Shown: positions 7,847 to 16,713 of the stretch, one piece after another
Layout of the letters: each line of letters opens with the position of its first letter
How positions within the stretch are numbered: the stretch's first letter is position 1
Assembly (NCBI RefSeq): GCF_030538595.1
Contig: NZ_JAUNTS010000003.1
Coordinates: forward strand, 1-64,000
Source of the DNA: Kocuria sp.
Lineage (GTDB): Bacteria > Actinomycetota > Actinomycetes > Actinomycetales > Micrococcaceae
DNA: 64,000 bases
Direction: 5' to 3'
Notes under the pieces: model-generated
What the model saw: the letters and a program-made list of their open reading frames with translations, nothing else
What the model was told of the DNA's origin: nothing
The model's database searches: none
Made by a program: the position numbers and the translations under genes

Positions 7847-10800
7847 GTGACACAGGACCAGTACCGTGCCGAGGTTGATGACCACACCGGGGTTTTGCCT
7901 CTGGTGGCCCAGGCGCCCCAGTTCTCGGGGGAGAACGCATGGATTCAGGCGTACTACGCCTCCGTTTCGGACGAGGACCTGGCCACTCGCCCGGTTGAGT
8001 CACTGATCCAACGGGCTGACCTGCACCGGCGCGTGGCGCAGCAACGCCACGCTGGGCAGACCTTGATCCACGTGGAGCGCGAGCCGCAACGTTCAGTGCT
8101 GTACGTGGTGACAGAGGACGTCCCGTACGTGGTCTCCACCATCAACACTCAGATCGCGCAAAAGTGGGGCGGCGCTCGCCTGGTGGTCCACCCCATCCTC
8201 CGGGTCACCCGGGACGAACAGGGCGGTCTGACTTCGGTTTCTGAGGTTCCGGATGTCACGGCCCACTCCAGCGGTGACACCCAGGTGATCCCCGCCGTCG
8301 GCGCGCTGGGAGAGACCACCGCCGTGGAGTCTTGGGTTCAGGTGGTCCTCACCCGGGAACTGGATCAGGAGGCCGCCCACCAACTGGCACAAGACCTCCG
8401 CCCCGTGCTGGCGGACGTGGACGTGATCGCACGGGATCACCAAGCCATGCGCGATGCCGTAGAAAATCTGGTGGTCTCCCTGGACGGTCTGGCGCAGCAG
8501 GACCAGCGGGAAAATCTGCATCTGGGAGACGTTGCAGCCACCCAGGAGTTCCTGCGGTGGATGCTGGATGGCAATTTTGTGTTGATGGGCATGAAGGAGT
8601 ACGACCTCAATGGCCCTGATGAGGAGCTTTATCTGGTCTCCCGGCCAGACACCGGGCTTGGGCTGCTCAGCGAGTCCGGGGAGAAGCCGTACCGGCGGCA
8701 GCTGACCCAGCAGGCCCAGGAGCACGCCAAGGATGCGGCAACCCTGTTTGTCACCAAGGCCAACACCCGGTCTGACGTGCACCGCAGTGAGTTCCTGGAC
8801 TACATCGGTATCCGACGGTTCAACGCGGATGGTCAAGTGGATGGCGAACACCTGATGATCGGGTTGTTCGCCCGTAAGGCCTATGCCACCCCGGCGCGGG
8901 AAACCCCATGGGTCAAGGACAAGATTCAGGCCGTGGCGGCCCAGTTCGGTTTCCGGGAGGACTCCCACTCGGCACGGGATCTGCTCAGCATCATGGAGGA
9001 ATACCCCCGTGATGAGTTGCTGCACATGTCGATTCCGGAATTGGCGGACGTGGCCCAGGGCGTACTCGGTCTGGACGAACGGCGTGTGACCAAAATTTTT
9101 GTCCGCCCGGATCTTTTTGGGCGATTTGTCTCCGCGGTGGTTTACCTGCCACGTGACCGGTACAACACCTCCGTGCGGCAGCGGATTTCAGATGTACTGA
9201 TGGACACCTACGGGGCCACGGACGTTGATTTCCAGGTGCGGCTGTCCTCCTCCGCGCTGGCCCGGGTGTTTTTCCGGTTGAGGTTGCCCGGTGACACCCC
9301 GCCACCGGTGAACATGCCCGAGCTGGAATCTCGTATCCGCTCAGCGGTGCGGTCTTGGCCGGATGCGTTGGTCCGTGCCATTGGTGCTGAGTTCTCCGGT
9401 GAGCAAGTCCGCGAGTACGCCTACAACTGGGCGGAGGCTTTTCCACCGGCTTACCGGGCGGACTACGAGATTGATGAGGCCATTGCCGACCTGCAGCGCT
9501 GCGAAATGCTCTCCGGCCAGGAGCCTGAACAGGCCGCGGAGGTCCGTGTTGCCACGCTCATGGACGGCGACCGGGACCAGGTTCGTTTGAACGTGTACCT
9601 GACCCGCAGGCTGACCCTGACGGAGATGCTGCCCATGGAGCAAAACCTGGGTATGACCGTGCTGGACCAGAAACCTTACGAAATCACACCGGCCGATGGC
9701 CGCGAGTTCCAGTTGTATGACTTTGGTGTGGAGCTGCCCGCAGGTGTTGATCCGGTGGGTCCTCCGGAGGCCCGGACCGAGGACCTGATCGAGGAGGTTC
9801 TGTGTGCCGTGCTCTCCGGGCAGTCCGAATCGGATGCCTTGGATCGCCTGGTGCTGGTGGAGCGTCTGCACTGGCGCACCATTGCCGTGCTGCGGGCCTA
9901 CGTGAAGTACCTGCTGCAGCTGGGGGTGCCGCACTCCTTCGAGTTCATGGCGCAAACGTTGCTGAGTTACCCGGGGGTCACCCGGGCTGTGGTGGAGCTC
10001 TTTGAAACCTCCTTTGACCCGGACCGTTTCCTGACTCACGACGGCGCCCCGGACCATGCTGAACGGGCCGCAGCCCGCAAGGAGGCCCGGGCGGCGGTAT
10101 CTGCCGCTCTGGAGGAAGTGCCCACGCTGGACGCCGACCGTTTCCTGCGCACCCTGGTGGAGGTGGTGGAAGCCACGCAACGCACCAATGCGTACCAGAC
10201 GGATCGGCCCACCATTGCGCTCAAACTCAACCCTCAGCGCATTTCCGCAGCCCCTTTGCCGCGCCCTCAGTTTGAAATCTGGGTCTGGTCCCCGCGAGTG
10301 GAAGGCACCCACCTGCGCTTTGGCCCCGTCTCACGCGGTGGCCTGCGGTGGTCCGACCGCCGGGAGGACTTCCGCACCGAGGTCCTGGGGCTGGTCAAGG
10401 CTCAGATGGTCAAGAACGCGGTGATCATTCCCAACGGGGCCAAGGGTTGCTTCTTCCCCAAACAGTTGCCGGACCCCGGCGTCGATCGCGGGGCGTGGGC
10501 TGCGGAAGGCGAGGAAGCCTACAAGGAGTTTGTGGGCGCGCTGTTGGACGTCACGGACAACCTGGAGATCGCAGCTTCTGCGGGCACTGGCGACGACGAC
10601 GCCGCTGGGTCACCTGACCGCACCGTCCCACCGGCGCGCACGGTACGCCGCGATGGCGATGACTCCTACCTAGTGGTGGCCGCGGACAAGGGAACGGCGA
10701 GGTTCTCCGACACCGCCAATGCCATCAGCCTGGAACGGGGTTTCTGGCTGGGGGATGCTTTTGCCTCCGGTGGCTCTGTTGGTTATGACCACAAGGCCAT

Positions 10801-12787
10801 GGGCATCACGGCCCGCGGTGCTTGGGAATCTGTGAAGCGCCACTTCTTTGAACTGGGCCATGACACCCAGACTCAGGATTTCACCGTGGTGGGGGTGGGG
10901 GACATGTCCGGGGACGTGTTCGGCAACGGAATGTTGCTGTCCGAACACATCAAGCTGGTGGCTGCTTTTGACCACCGGGACATCTTCTTGGACCCCAATC
11001 CGGACCCGGCAGTCTCCTACGCGGAACGTGAACGACTGTTCGGTTTGGCGCGTTCCTCCTGGCAGGACTATGACTCGGCCAAGATTTCCGTAGGCGGCGG
11101 GGTGTTCTCCCGTGAGGCCAAGTCCGTCCCGATTTCTCCGGAAATCCGGACTCTGCTGGACTTACCGGAATCCACCACGCAGTTGTCTCCCATTGAGCTG
11201 ATGCGGGCCATCCTGCAAGCACCTGCGGACCTGTTCTACAACGGGGGGATCGGTACCTACATCAAGGGCGCTGAAGAAACCCACGCAGAGGTGGGAGACA
11301 AGTCCAACGACGCCATCCGCGTGGACGGAAGCGAACTTCGAGTCAAGGTGGTGGGTGAGGGTGGAAACCTGGGCGCCACCCAGCGCGGGCGCATTGAAGC
11401 TGCCCGCAACGGGGTGCTGATCAACACGGACGCCATTGACAACTCCGGTGGGGTGGAGTCCTCTGACCGTGAGGTCAATATCAAGATCCTGGTGGACCGT
11501 ATGGTCACCGCCGGCCGCTTGGAAGTGGAGGCCCGGGCGGAGTTCATCGAATCCATGACGGATGATGTTGCGGATCTGGTGCTGCGCACCAACGTGGCCC
11601 AGAACGTGACCTTGACCGTGGACCGGTGGAAGGCCGCCGATTACATGGTCACCTACGAACGACTCATGGACTGGTTGGGGCAGACCGCTGATCTGGACCG
11701 TGCCATCGAGTTCCTCCCGGATACGGAGACCATGGAACAGCGGATCGCGGATGGGGACACCATGACCTCCCCTGAACTTTCTGTTCTGATGGCCTACGCC
11801 AAGATCCAGCTCTCGGAAGCCCTGATCGACTCCGATCTAGCGAATGACCCCTGGACCTCCTCCGTGGTGGACGCCTACTTCCCGGCACCTGTGCGACAAC
11901 GTTTTGGTGCGGACCTCCAAGCCCACCCGCTGCGCCGGGAGATCCTGTGCACCATGGTGGCCAACCACATGATCAACGTGGGAGGCGCGTCCTTCGCCTT
12001 CCGCGCCATGGACGAAACCTCCTGCACCGCCGGGGACCTGGCCAAGGCGTTCCTGGCCACGGTGGCGATTTTCGACGTCGACCCCTACCTGGATCAGGTG
12101 GCCCATCTTCCGGCCGAAATTCCCACCGAATTGTGGGTGCGGATGCTGCAGGATCAGCGCCGTCTGGTGGATCGTTCCGTCCGGTGGCTGCTCAGCCGGG
12201 ATGAAACCTCCCATCCCATTGGGGATGTGATTGAGCGCTACGCACCGATTGCCGGGCTGCGCAGCAGTGACACCGTGCTGCTGGGGCACGAATCCGCTTC
12301 CCGGGATGACGAGCTGTTGGCGATTGCCACGCGTCAGGGTGTGCCGGAGGGCCTGGCTCGTGAGTGGTCCTGGATGCTGGACTCCTACCCGCTACTGGAC
12401 GTGGTCCGTTTGGGAACCCAGGCTGAGGAGGACCTGGAAGTGGTGGGCCGGGTGTACTTCCTGCTCTACGACCGCTTCAACATCGAGTCCCTGCTCAAGC
12501 GCATTGGTGATCTTCCGCAGAACACCCGGTGGGAGGCTTTGGCCCGCATCTCCATGCGTGAGGACGTCTACTCCACCCTGGTGGCCATGGTTGCCCAGGC
12601 ACTGCGGGTGGACGGTGCGAGCCCGGAGGATCGTGTAGAGGCATGGGAAGCGGCCAGTGAAGCCCAGTTGGCGCGCCTGCGTTCCACCCTGGAGGACATC
12701 GCAGCCAGCAACACCGGGGACCCAGCAGGTGACCTGGCCGCCCTGTCCGTGGCGCTGCGCACCATGAGGGCCGCGGTCCAGGACTGA
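7847..12787 (+). CDS. gdhB: NAD-specific glutamate dehydrogenase, large 180-kDa class
   Basis: A 1646-residue enzyme that oxidises glutamate to 2-oxoglutarate plus ammonia using NAD. The length matches the L180 class of Streptomyces and other actinobacteria. The N-terminal 700 residues are the ACT-like regulatory region. The catalytic domain is marked by SRGGLRWSDRREDFR (about residue 830), KNAVIIPNGAKGCFFPK, then VGVGDMSGDVFGNGML (about 1014) and GGNLGATQRGRIE. A polar insertion near residue 915 (GTGDDDAAGS) interrupts the catalytic domain and carries one copy of the recurring GGCGTCGTCG motif. The start is GTG at 7847. The gene is monocistronic and followed by a perfect terminator hairpin at 12807. 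Confidence 0.95.
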   Translation: MTQDQYRAEVDDHTGVLPLVAQAPQFSGENAWIQAYYASVSDEDLATRPVESLIQRADLHRRVAQQRHAGQTLIHVEREPQRSVLYVVTEDVPYVVSTINTQIAQKWGGARLVVHPILRVTRDEQGGLTSVSEVPDVTAHSSGDTQVIPAVGALGETTAVESWVQVVLTRELDQEAAHQLAQDLRPVLADVDVIARDHQAMRDAVENLVVSLDGLAQQDQRENLHLGDVAATQEFLRWMLDGNFVLMGMKEYDLNGPDEELYLVSRPDTGLGLLSESGEKPYRRQLTQQAQEHAKDAATLFVTKANTRSDVHRSEFLDYIGIRRFNADGQVDGEHLMIGLFARKAYATPARETPWVKDKIQAVAAQFGFREDSHSARDLLSIMEEYPRDELLHMSIPELADVAQGVLGLDERRVTKIFVRPDLFGRFVSAVVYLPRDRYNTSVRQRISDVLMDTYGATDVDFQVRLSSSALARVFFRLRLPGDTPPPVNMPELESRIRSAVRSWPDALVRAIGAEFSGEQVREYAYNWAEAFPPAYRADYEIDEAIADLQRCEMLSGQEPEQAAEVRVATLMDGDRDQVRLNVYLTRRLTLTEMLPMEQNLGMTVLDQKPYEITPADGREFQLYDFGVELPAGVDPVGPPEARTEDLIEEVLCAVLSGQSESDALDRLVLVERLHWRTIAVLRAYVKYLLQLGVPHSFEFMAQTLLSYPGVTRAVVELFETSFDPDRFLTHDGAPDHAERAAARKEARAAVSAALEEVPTLDADRFLRTLVEVVEATQRTNAYQTDRPTIALKLNPQRISAAPLPRPQFEIWVWSPRVEGTHLRFGPVSRGGLRWSDRREDFRTEVLGLVKAQMVKNAVIIPNGAKGCFFPKQLPDPGVDRGAWAAEGEEAYKEFVGALLDVTDNLEIAASAGTGDDDAAGSPDRTVPPARTVRRDGDDSYLVVAADKGTARFSDTANAISLERGFWLGDAFASGGSVGYDHKAMGITARGAWESVKRHFFELGHDTQTQDFTVVGVGDMSGDVFGNGMLLSEHIKLVAAFDHRDIFLDPNPDPAVSYAERERLFGLARSSWQDYDSAKISVGGGVFSREAKSVPISPEIRTLLDLPESTTQLSPIELMRAILQAPADLFYNGGIGTYIKGAEETHAEVGDKSNDAIRVDGSELRVKVVGEGGNLGATQRGRIEAARNGVLINTDAIDNSGGVESSDREVNIKILVDRMVTAGRLEVEARAEFIESMTDDVADLVLRTNVAQNVTLTVDRWKAADYMVTYERLMDWLGQTADLDRAIEFLPDTETMEQRIADGDTMTSPELSVLMAYAKIQLSEALIDSDLANDPWTSSVVDAYFPAPVRQRFGADLQAHPLRREILCTMVANHMINVGGASFAFRAMDETSCTAGDLAKAFLATVAIFDVDPYLDQVAHLPAEIPTELWVRMLQDQRRLVDRSVRWLLSRDETSHPIGDVIERYAPIAGLRSSDTVLLGHESASRDDELLAIATRQGVPEGLAREWSWMLDSYPLLDVVRLGTQAEEDLEVVGRVYFLLYDRFNIESLLKRIGDLPQNTRWEALARISMREDVYSTLVAMVAQALRVDGASPEDRVEAWEAASEAQLARLRSTLEDIAASNTGDPAGDLAALSVALRTMRAAVQD

Positions 12788-12806
12788 CAATCTGTTGATG
12801 TGTGAG

Positions 12807-12844
12807 GGTGGGGTGGTCGATCTGACCAGATCGACCACCCCACC
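12807..12844 (+). terminator. Perfect 17-bp hairpin after gdhB
   Basis: Bases 12807-12823 pair without mismatch with 12828-12844 around the tetraloop GACC. The position 20 bases after the gdhB stop supports a transcription terminator, although no T-run follows, as is common in actinobacteria. Confidence 0.8.
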
Positions 12845-12872
12845 GACCTCGGGATGTGGAGGAGAGCGAATC

Positions 12873-13154
12873 GTGGATGAATCAGCGTGGCTGCTACCCA
12901 TGGCCTCCACAGTTTGCGCCTGCGCTGCGCTTCTGGTTGGGTTCATGGGCCGGAACGGGACCCTTGAACGTAATCGATCCATAGGGATCAAGTCGCGTCA
13001 TACGTTAGCCGGGGACGAGCAGTGGCGCCGCGGCCACAAGGCCGCATCGATCTGGCTGATCACTGCCGGATTTACGGCGATCACATTCAATATCGGTGGA
13101 TTGGCGAGTGCTCTTTGGTTAAGCACGGAAAATTATAGTTCTGTGACAATGTGA
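12873..13154 (+). CDS. SdpI-family small membrane protein, shortened by an in-frame TGA
   Basis: A 93-residue protein read from GTG 12873 behind GGAGGAGAG. It has a first membrane helix (residues 7-27), then GRNGTLERNRSIGIKSR and HTLAGDEQWRRGHKAA, the loop typical of the SdpI family, then a second helix (residues 66-86). The codon at 13152 is TGA, but the same frame continues without interruption to a TGA at 13257, encoding a third hydrophobic helix (LGLMSFIVFSFISA) and a charged tail. The extended product would be about 128 residues, the usual size for short actinobacterial SdpI-like proteins. Nonsense mutation, sequencing error or readthrough are all possible. SdpI of Bacillus is the immunity protein for the SDP toxin, but most short homologues have unknown roles. 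Confidence 0.65.
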   Translation: MDESAWLLPMASTVCACAALLVGFMGRNGTLERNRSIGIKSRHTLAGDEQWRRGHKAASIWLITAGFTAITFNIGGLASALWLSTENYSSVTM

Positions 13155-13277
13155 GCCCTGGGCTTGATGTCTTTCATTGTATTTTCTTTCATCTCAGCCA
13201 ATCGTGCCAGTCAGGCGGCAAGAAACACTTCAGACAATAAAGAAGAACCTGAGTCATGAAAACCTCAAAAACTGACC

Positions 13278-13330
13278 AAAACATGCGGTAGTGCAGATTT
13301 CAGGTCGAAAAGTGCACTACCGCATGTTTT
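13278..13330. terminator. Perfect 18-bp hairpin, probable two-way terminator
   Basis: Bases 13278-13295 pair perfectly with 13313-13330, starting AAAACATGCG and ending CGCATGTTTT. The A-run on the left and T-run on the right allow it to work in both directions. It lies between the SdpI-like gene and the convergent transglycosylase gene. Confidence 0.85.
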
Positions 13331-13354
13331 CGAAGAACGGGGTCCTGGCCCGGG

Positions 13355-13966
13355 TCACTCGGCTGAACACACGTTGGCATAGCGGGTGGCTGCCAGTTCG
13401 TTGATCTGGGAGACGTAGTTCTCCGTCTCTTGGAAGTTGGGGATCCCGCCTTCTTCCAGGACCACGGTGGGTCCTGCGTTGTAGGAGGCCAGCACCAGGT
13501 CCAGTTCTTCCTGCTCATTGGCAGGCTCCAGGCCAGCCATCATGTTGCGCAGATCCCTCAGGTAGTACCCCTGGGCCTGGATGGATGCTTCCGGATCCGC
13601 AATGTCACCCTGTCCGTAAATTTCCCAGGTTTCCGGCATGAACTGCGCCAACCCCAAGGCACCCACGGGGGACTCGGCCTCTGGGTCCCAGGCACTTTCC
13701 GTATGGATCTGGGCGGCCACCACAGATGGGGAGAAGCCGGAGACCTCGGCGGCAGCCACGACGTCGTCCGCCCACTGCCGTGGGATCACGCCGTTGCGGT
13801 CCACACAGGCGGGGTTCATGTTCTGGATGACTGCGCCTACGGCACCCACGCTGAGCAACCCCACTGCGGTCAAGGCAATCCAGTTGTCCTTGACCGTCTG
13901 AGAGGCTGACCCCTGAGGCTTGTTGCCCTTGGGTTTTTGAGATTTTTTGGCTGAGGATGCAGACAT
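13355..13966 (-). CDS. Lytic transglycosylase, SLT domain, membrane-anchored
   Basis: A 203-residue protein with a Lys/Ser-rich cytoplasmic start, one membrane anchor at about residues 30-48, and an extracellular SLT-type lytic transglycosylase domain. The catalytic Glu is in IHTESAWDP (about residue 90). The supporting motifs GALGLAQFMPETW and LASYNAGP are both present in order. Such enzymes cut the glycan strands of peptidoglycan to 1,6-anhydro products. At this size and with this anchor it resembles resuscitation-linked or housekeeping wall-remodelling enzymes of actinobacteria. It converges on the hairpin at 13278. Confidence 0.85.
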   Translation of the reverse strand: MSASSAKKSQKPKGNKPQGSASQTVKDNWIALTAVGLLSVGAVGAVIQNMNPACVDRNGVIPRQWADDVVAAAEVSGFSPSVVAAQIHTESAWDPEAESPVGALGLAQFMPETWEIYGQGDIADPEASIQAQGYYLRDLRNMMAGLEPANEQEELDLVLASYNAGPTVVLEEGGIPNFQETENYVSQINELAATRYANVCSAE

Positions 13967-14038
13967 CCCGGTCAGCGTAGGCCATGAAGCTGGCTGGAAC
14001 TGACCGGGATGCTGTACTTTTCCCTGGGTGAACGGGTG

Positions 14039-16018
14039 TCAGGGGGCGTCGTCGTCGTTCTCCGTGCGATGTTCATACGGGGCCGATCCAGGTACACCCA
14101 AGGTGCGGCTGGTGATCTTGACGTCGCCGTCCTGGGCGATCACCACCGGAATCTGACCGGTATTGGTGGTGGCAGTCTGCAGCTCAATGGTCTCCACCTG
14201 CTCGCCGTCAACGGTGGCGGTTGCGGTGGTCACCGAATCCACCAACACCTGGCTGGCCAGCTGATGCCGCAACACCAGCGGGTCAGCGCTGAGGTCCTTG
14301 TAAATGGCCACACACAGCAGCAGCATGACCGCAACAAAAGGCACCGCCGCCACAATGGTGATGCGTTGGAGGCCACTCAAGGCCTCGGAGGGGTCCGAGC
14401 CTCCGGCCAGAAGCATGGCTGCAGCCACGGCACCGGTGGCCACACCCCAGAAGATCACAGAGCCCTTGGACGGCTCCACCGCGCCATTCTCCGAAATCCC
14501 GCCCATCACGATGGAGGCGGAATCCGCGCCGGTGATGAAGAAGATCGCCACCAGTAGCACCGCCAACACCATCAGGATGATGGTCACAATCTGCGGTACG
14601 GGGAGTGCGTTGAGCAGATCAAAGAGCACCAGGTCAAAGTTGATGTCCGGGCCTTCGGCAGTTTGCTGAGCCAGCATGGCGGAGGTGTCCCCGGCACGTT
14701 CAGCGCGCTCCTGCAGGCCGATGGCGCCGCCACCAAAGATGGCGAACCACATCAAGGACACCACGGAGGGAACGAACAGCACCCCGGCAATGAACTGGCG
14801 CACCGTGCGGCCACGAGAGATCCGGGCAATGAACATCCCCACAAAGGGTGTCCAGGAGATCCACCAGGCCCAGTAGAAGATGGTCCAGGAGGACAGCCAC
14901 GCGGCAACGTCCTCATCTCCCACGGCGGAGGTACGGGAGGCCATGCCGGGCAGCTCGGAGATGAAGTTGCCGATGGCTGACGGGATCATGTTCAAGATGA
15001 ACAGGGTGGGTCCACCAATAAAAACGATCACGGCCAACAGCAAGGCCAGGACCATGTTGATGTTGGACAACCACTGGATCCCGCGCGCCACACCGGACAC
15101 GGCGGAGGCCACAAAACCTGCGGTGAGCACGGCAATGATGGCCACCAGGATGGTGGAGGTCATTTGCTCGAACAGACCCGTGGCCTGCAGGCCACCACCG
15201 ATCTGCAGGGCACCCAGCCCCAGTGAACAGGCGGAGCCGAACAGCGTTGCCGCAATGGCCAGGATGTTGATGATCCGCCCGCCCACACCGTTGACGGCCT
15301 TGTAGCCGAACAGGGACGTGAACATGGAGGAGAACAGCTGGGAGCGGCCCAGCCGGAAGGTTCCGTAGGCCATGCCCAGGCCCACCAGCGCATACATGGC
15401 CCAGGGGTAGAGAGTCCAGTGGAACAGGGTGGTTCCCATGGCGGTGGCCGCAGCCTCCACGGACTGGGCATCCACGGTTCCCGGCGGGGGAGACATGTAG
15501 AACCACAGCGGCTCACCCACGCCGTAGAACATGAGGCCGATGCCCATACCGGTGGCAAACATCATGGCAATCCAGGAACTGGTCCGGAACTCGGGCGCTT
15601 CACCGTCGCGTCCCAGGGGGATCTTGCCGAATCGGGAGAGCGCCACGAACACCACAAAAAACACGAACACGGAGGCTGCGATCACAAACAGCCAGCCGAA
15701 GTTCGCCATGGTCCAGGCAAGCGCTTCGTCTGAGACTGTCCCCAGGCTGTGGGGATTCACAAAGCCCCAGGTCACAAAGGCTATGGCCAGTACACCGGCA
15801 ACACCGAACACCACCTTGTCCAGGCCGTACTTGGTTTCCGGTTCTTCTCGTGTCAGAGAGTCCTTGAGTTTGGACAGTAAGCGTTGCTGGCGCTCCTGGG
15901 TGGTCTCTGGGGACTGCTCAAAGACAGATTCGCTGGTGGTGCTTTCTTGCGGTGCGCCCATCGCCTGCCCGGTTCCGGGTGGCTCAGGGGAGAGCGGTGC
16001 AGAGTTGGTGGTGCTCAC
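14039..16018 (-). CDS. BCCT-family osmolyte transporter (betaine/choline/carnitine type)
   Basis: A 659-residue transporter with about 12 membrane helices and long polar tails at both ends. Family motifs are GMGIGLMFYGVGEPLWFY (about residue 175) and the BCCT signature WAWWISWTPFVGMFIARIS (about residue 385), with the aromatic box that binds trimethylammonium groups. These carriers import glycine betaine or related compounds with Na+ or H+. The extended charged N-terminal (about 85 residues) and C-terminal (about 100 residues) tails recall osmosensing carriers such as BetP. The substrate is inferred only at family level. The extreme C-terminus ends in ENDDDAP, encoded by a GGCGTCGTCGTC motif copy. 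Confidence 0.9.
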   Translation of the reverse strand: MSTTNSAPLSPEPPGTGQAMGAPQESTTSESVFEQSPETTQERQQRLLSKLKDSLTREEPETKYGLDKVVFGVAGVLAIAFVTWGFVNPHSLGTVSDEALAWTMANFGWLFVIAASVFVFFVVFVALSRFGKIPLGRDGEAPEFRTSSWIAMMFATGMGIGLMFYGVGEPLWFYMSPPPGTVDAQSVEAAATAMGTTLFHWTLYPWAMYALVGLGMAYGTFRLGRSQLFSSMFTSLFGYKAVNGVGGRIINILAIAATLFGSACSLGLGALQIGGGLQATGLFEQMTSTILVAIIAVLTAGFVASAVSGVARGIQWLSNINMVLALLLAVIVFIGGPTLFILNMIPSAIGNFISELPGMASRTSAVGDEDVAAWLSSWTIFYWAWWISWTPFVGMFIARISRGRTVRQFIAGVLFVPSVVSLMWFAIFGGGAIGLQERAERAGDTSAMLAQQTAEGPDINFDLVLFDLLNALPVPQIVTIILMVLAVLLVAIFFITGADSASIVMGGISENGAVEPSKGSVIFWGVATGAVAAAMLLAGGSDPSEALSGLQRITIVAAVPFVAVMLLLCVAIYKDLSADPLVLRHQLASQVLVDSVTTATATVDGEQVETIELQTATTNTGQIPVVIAQDGDVKITSRTLGVPGSAPYEHRTENDDDAP

Positions 16019-16182
16019 GGGACTCCTCCGGGAGTGGTAGGGACGACAGAGAAAGAGCTGGCATCAGAATTTAGCAAACGCGTGTCGCCGACCCGGCGCC
16101 GGAGATTCTTGAGACCACGGGGAGTAGTGCCTATCGGGTAGTGACCGGTGATTATTTGGAGGCCCATGAAGTCCTGGGCGCA

Positions 16183-16437
16183 TTAGTCCGTGGAGGCGGG
16201 ACCAGCTGACCGCGAGGTTGCCCAAACACCTCCCGCGCTGACCAGGATGAGCAGGATCAGGCCCAAGGCGCTCAAGGCGCCGCTAGGGCTACCTGGCGAA
16301 GGGAACAGTTCAAGTGTGGTGTTGAGCCAGACTGGGAGAAAACTGGTTTCGACCGGCGCGAACGCCAAAATCATGAGTACGCCTACAAGGGCCATGATGA
16401 ACAGTGCAAATACCAGAAGATTTTGAAGAGCGCGCAT
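16183..16437 (-). CDS. Small two-helix membrane protein, unknown
   Basis: An 84-residue product with hydrophobic helices at about residues 5-27 and 50-72, joined by a Pro/Ser-rich loop. The ATG at 16437 has AGGAA five bases upstream, which is why it is preferred over the earlier in-frame start. I do not recognise a family. It lies downstream of the BCCT start region, on the same strand as the transporter but upstream of it by 165 bases, so co-transcription is possible. The real gene call rests on ribosome site and clean hydrophobic pattern. Confidence 0.5.
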   Translation of the reverse strand: MRALQNLLVFALFIMALVGVLMILAFAPVETSFLPVWLNTTLELFPSPGSPSGALSALGLILLILVSAGGVWATSRSAGPASTD

Positions 16438-16713
16438 GAAAATTCCTGTCGGTAGTGAATCTCCCAAGGAGAGGTTGGAGGCTGACGTGGCTCACACGGT
16501 TAGCAAGCGCTCTTCACTCTTCCCGACCGTCCATCACAGCCGTAGTGCCAGCTGTCACCCGCACTCGTTACGTTTGTCATGCCGTGTCGGGACATCTTCA
16601 CGGGCGGCCATAGCCCCGCGCCGTGGTTGAACTGGGACTGGTCTGCGGTATGTCCGCAGTCATGCCGTTGGGCGCAGGCGTGGCGTCAGCGCTGAGTGAT
16701 GTATGAGGTGTGA

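Noticed and set aside
16020-16182. Possible small gene between the BCCT transporter and the small membrane protein
   Set aside because: No frame with a ribosome site or hydrophobic or motif pattern was found; probably the promoter region of the transporter.
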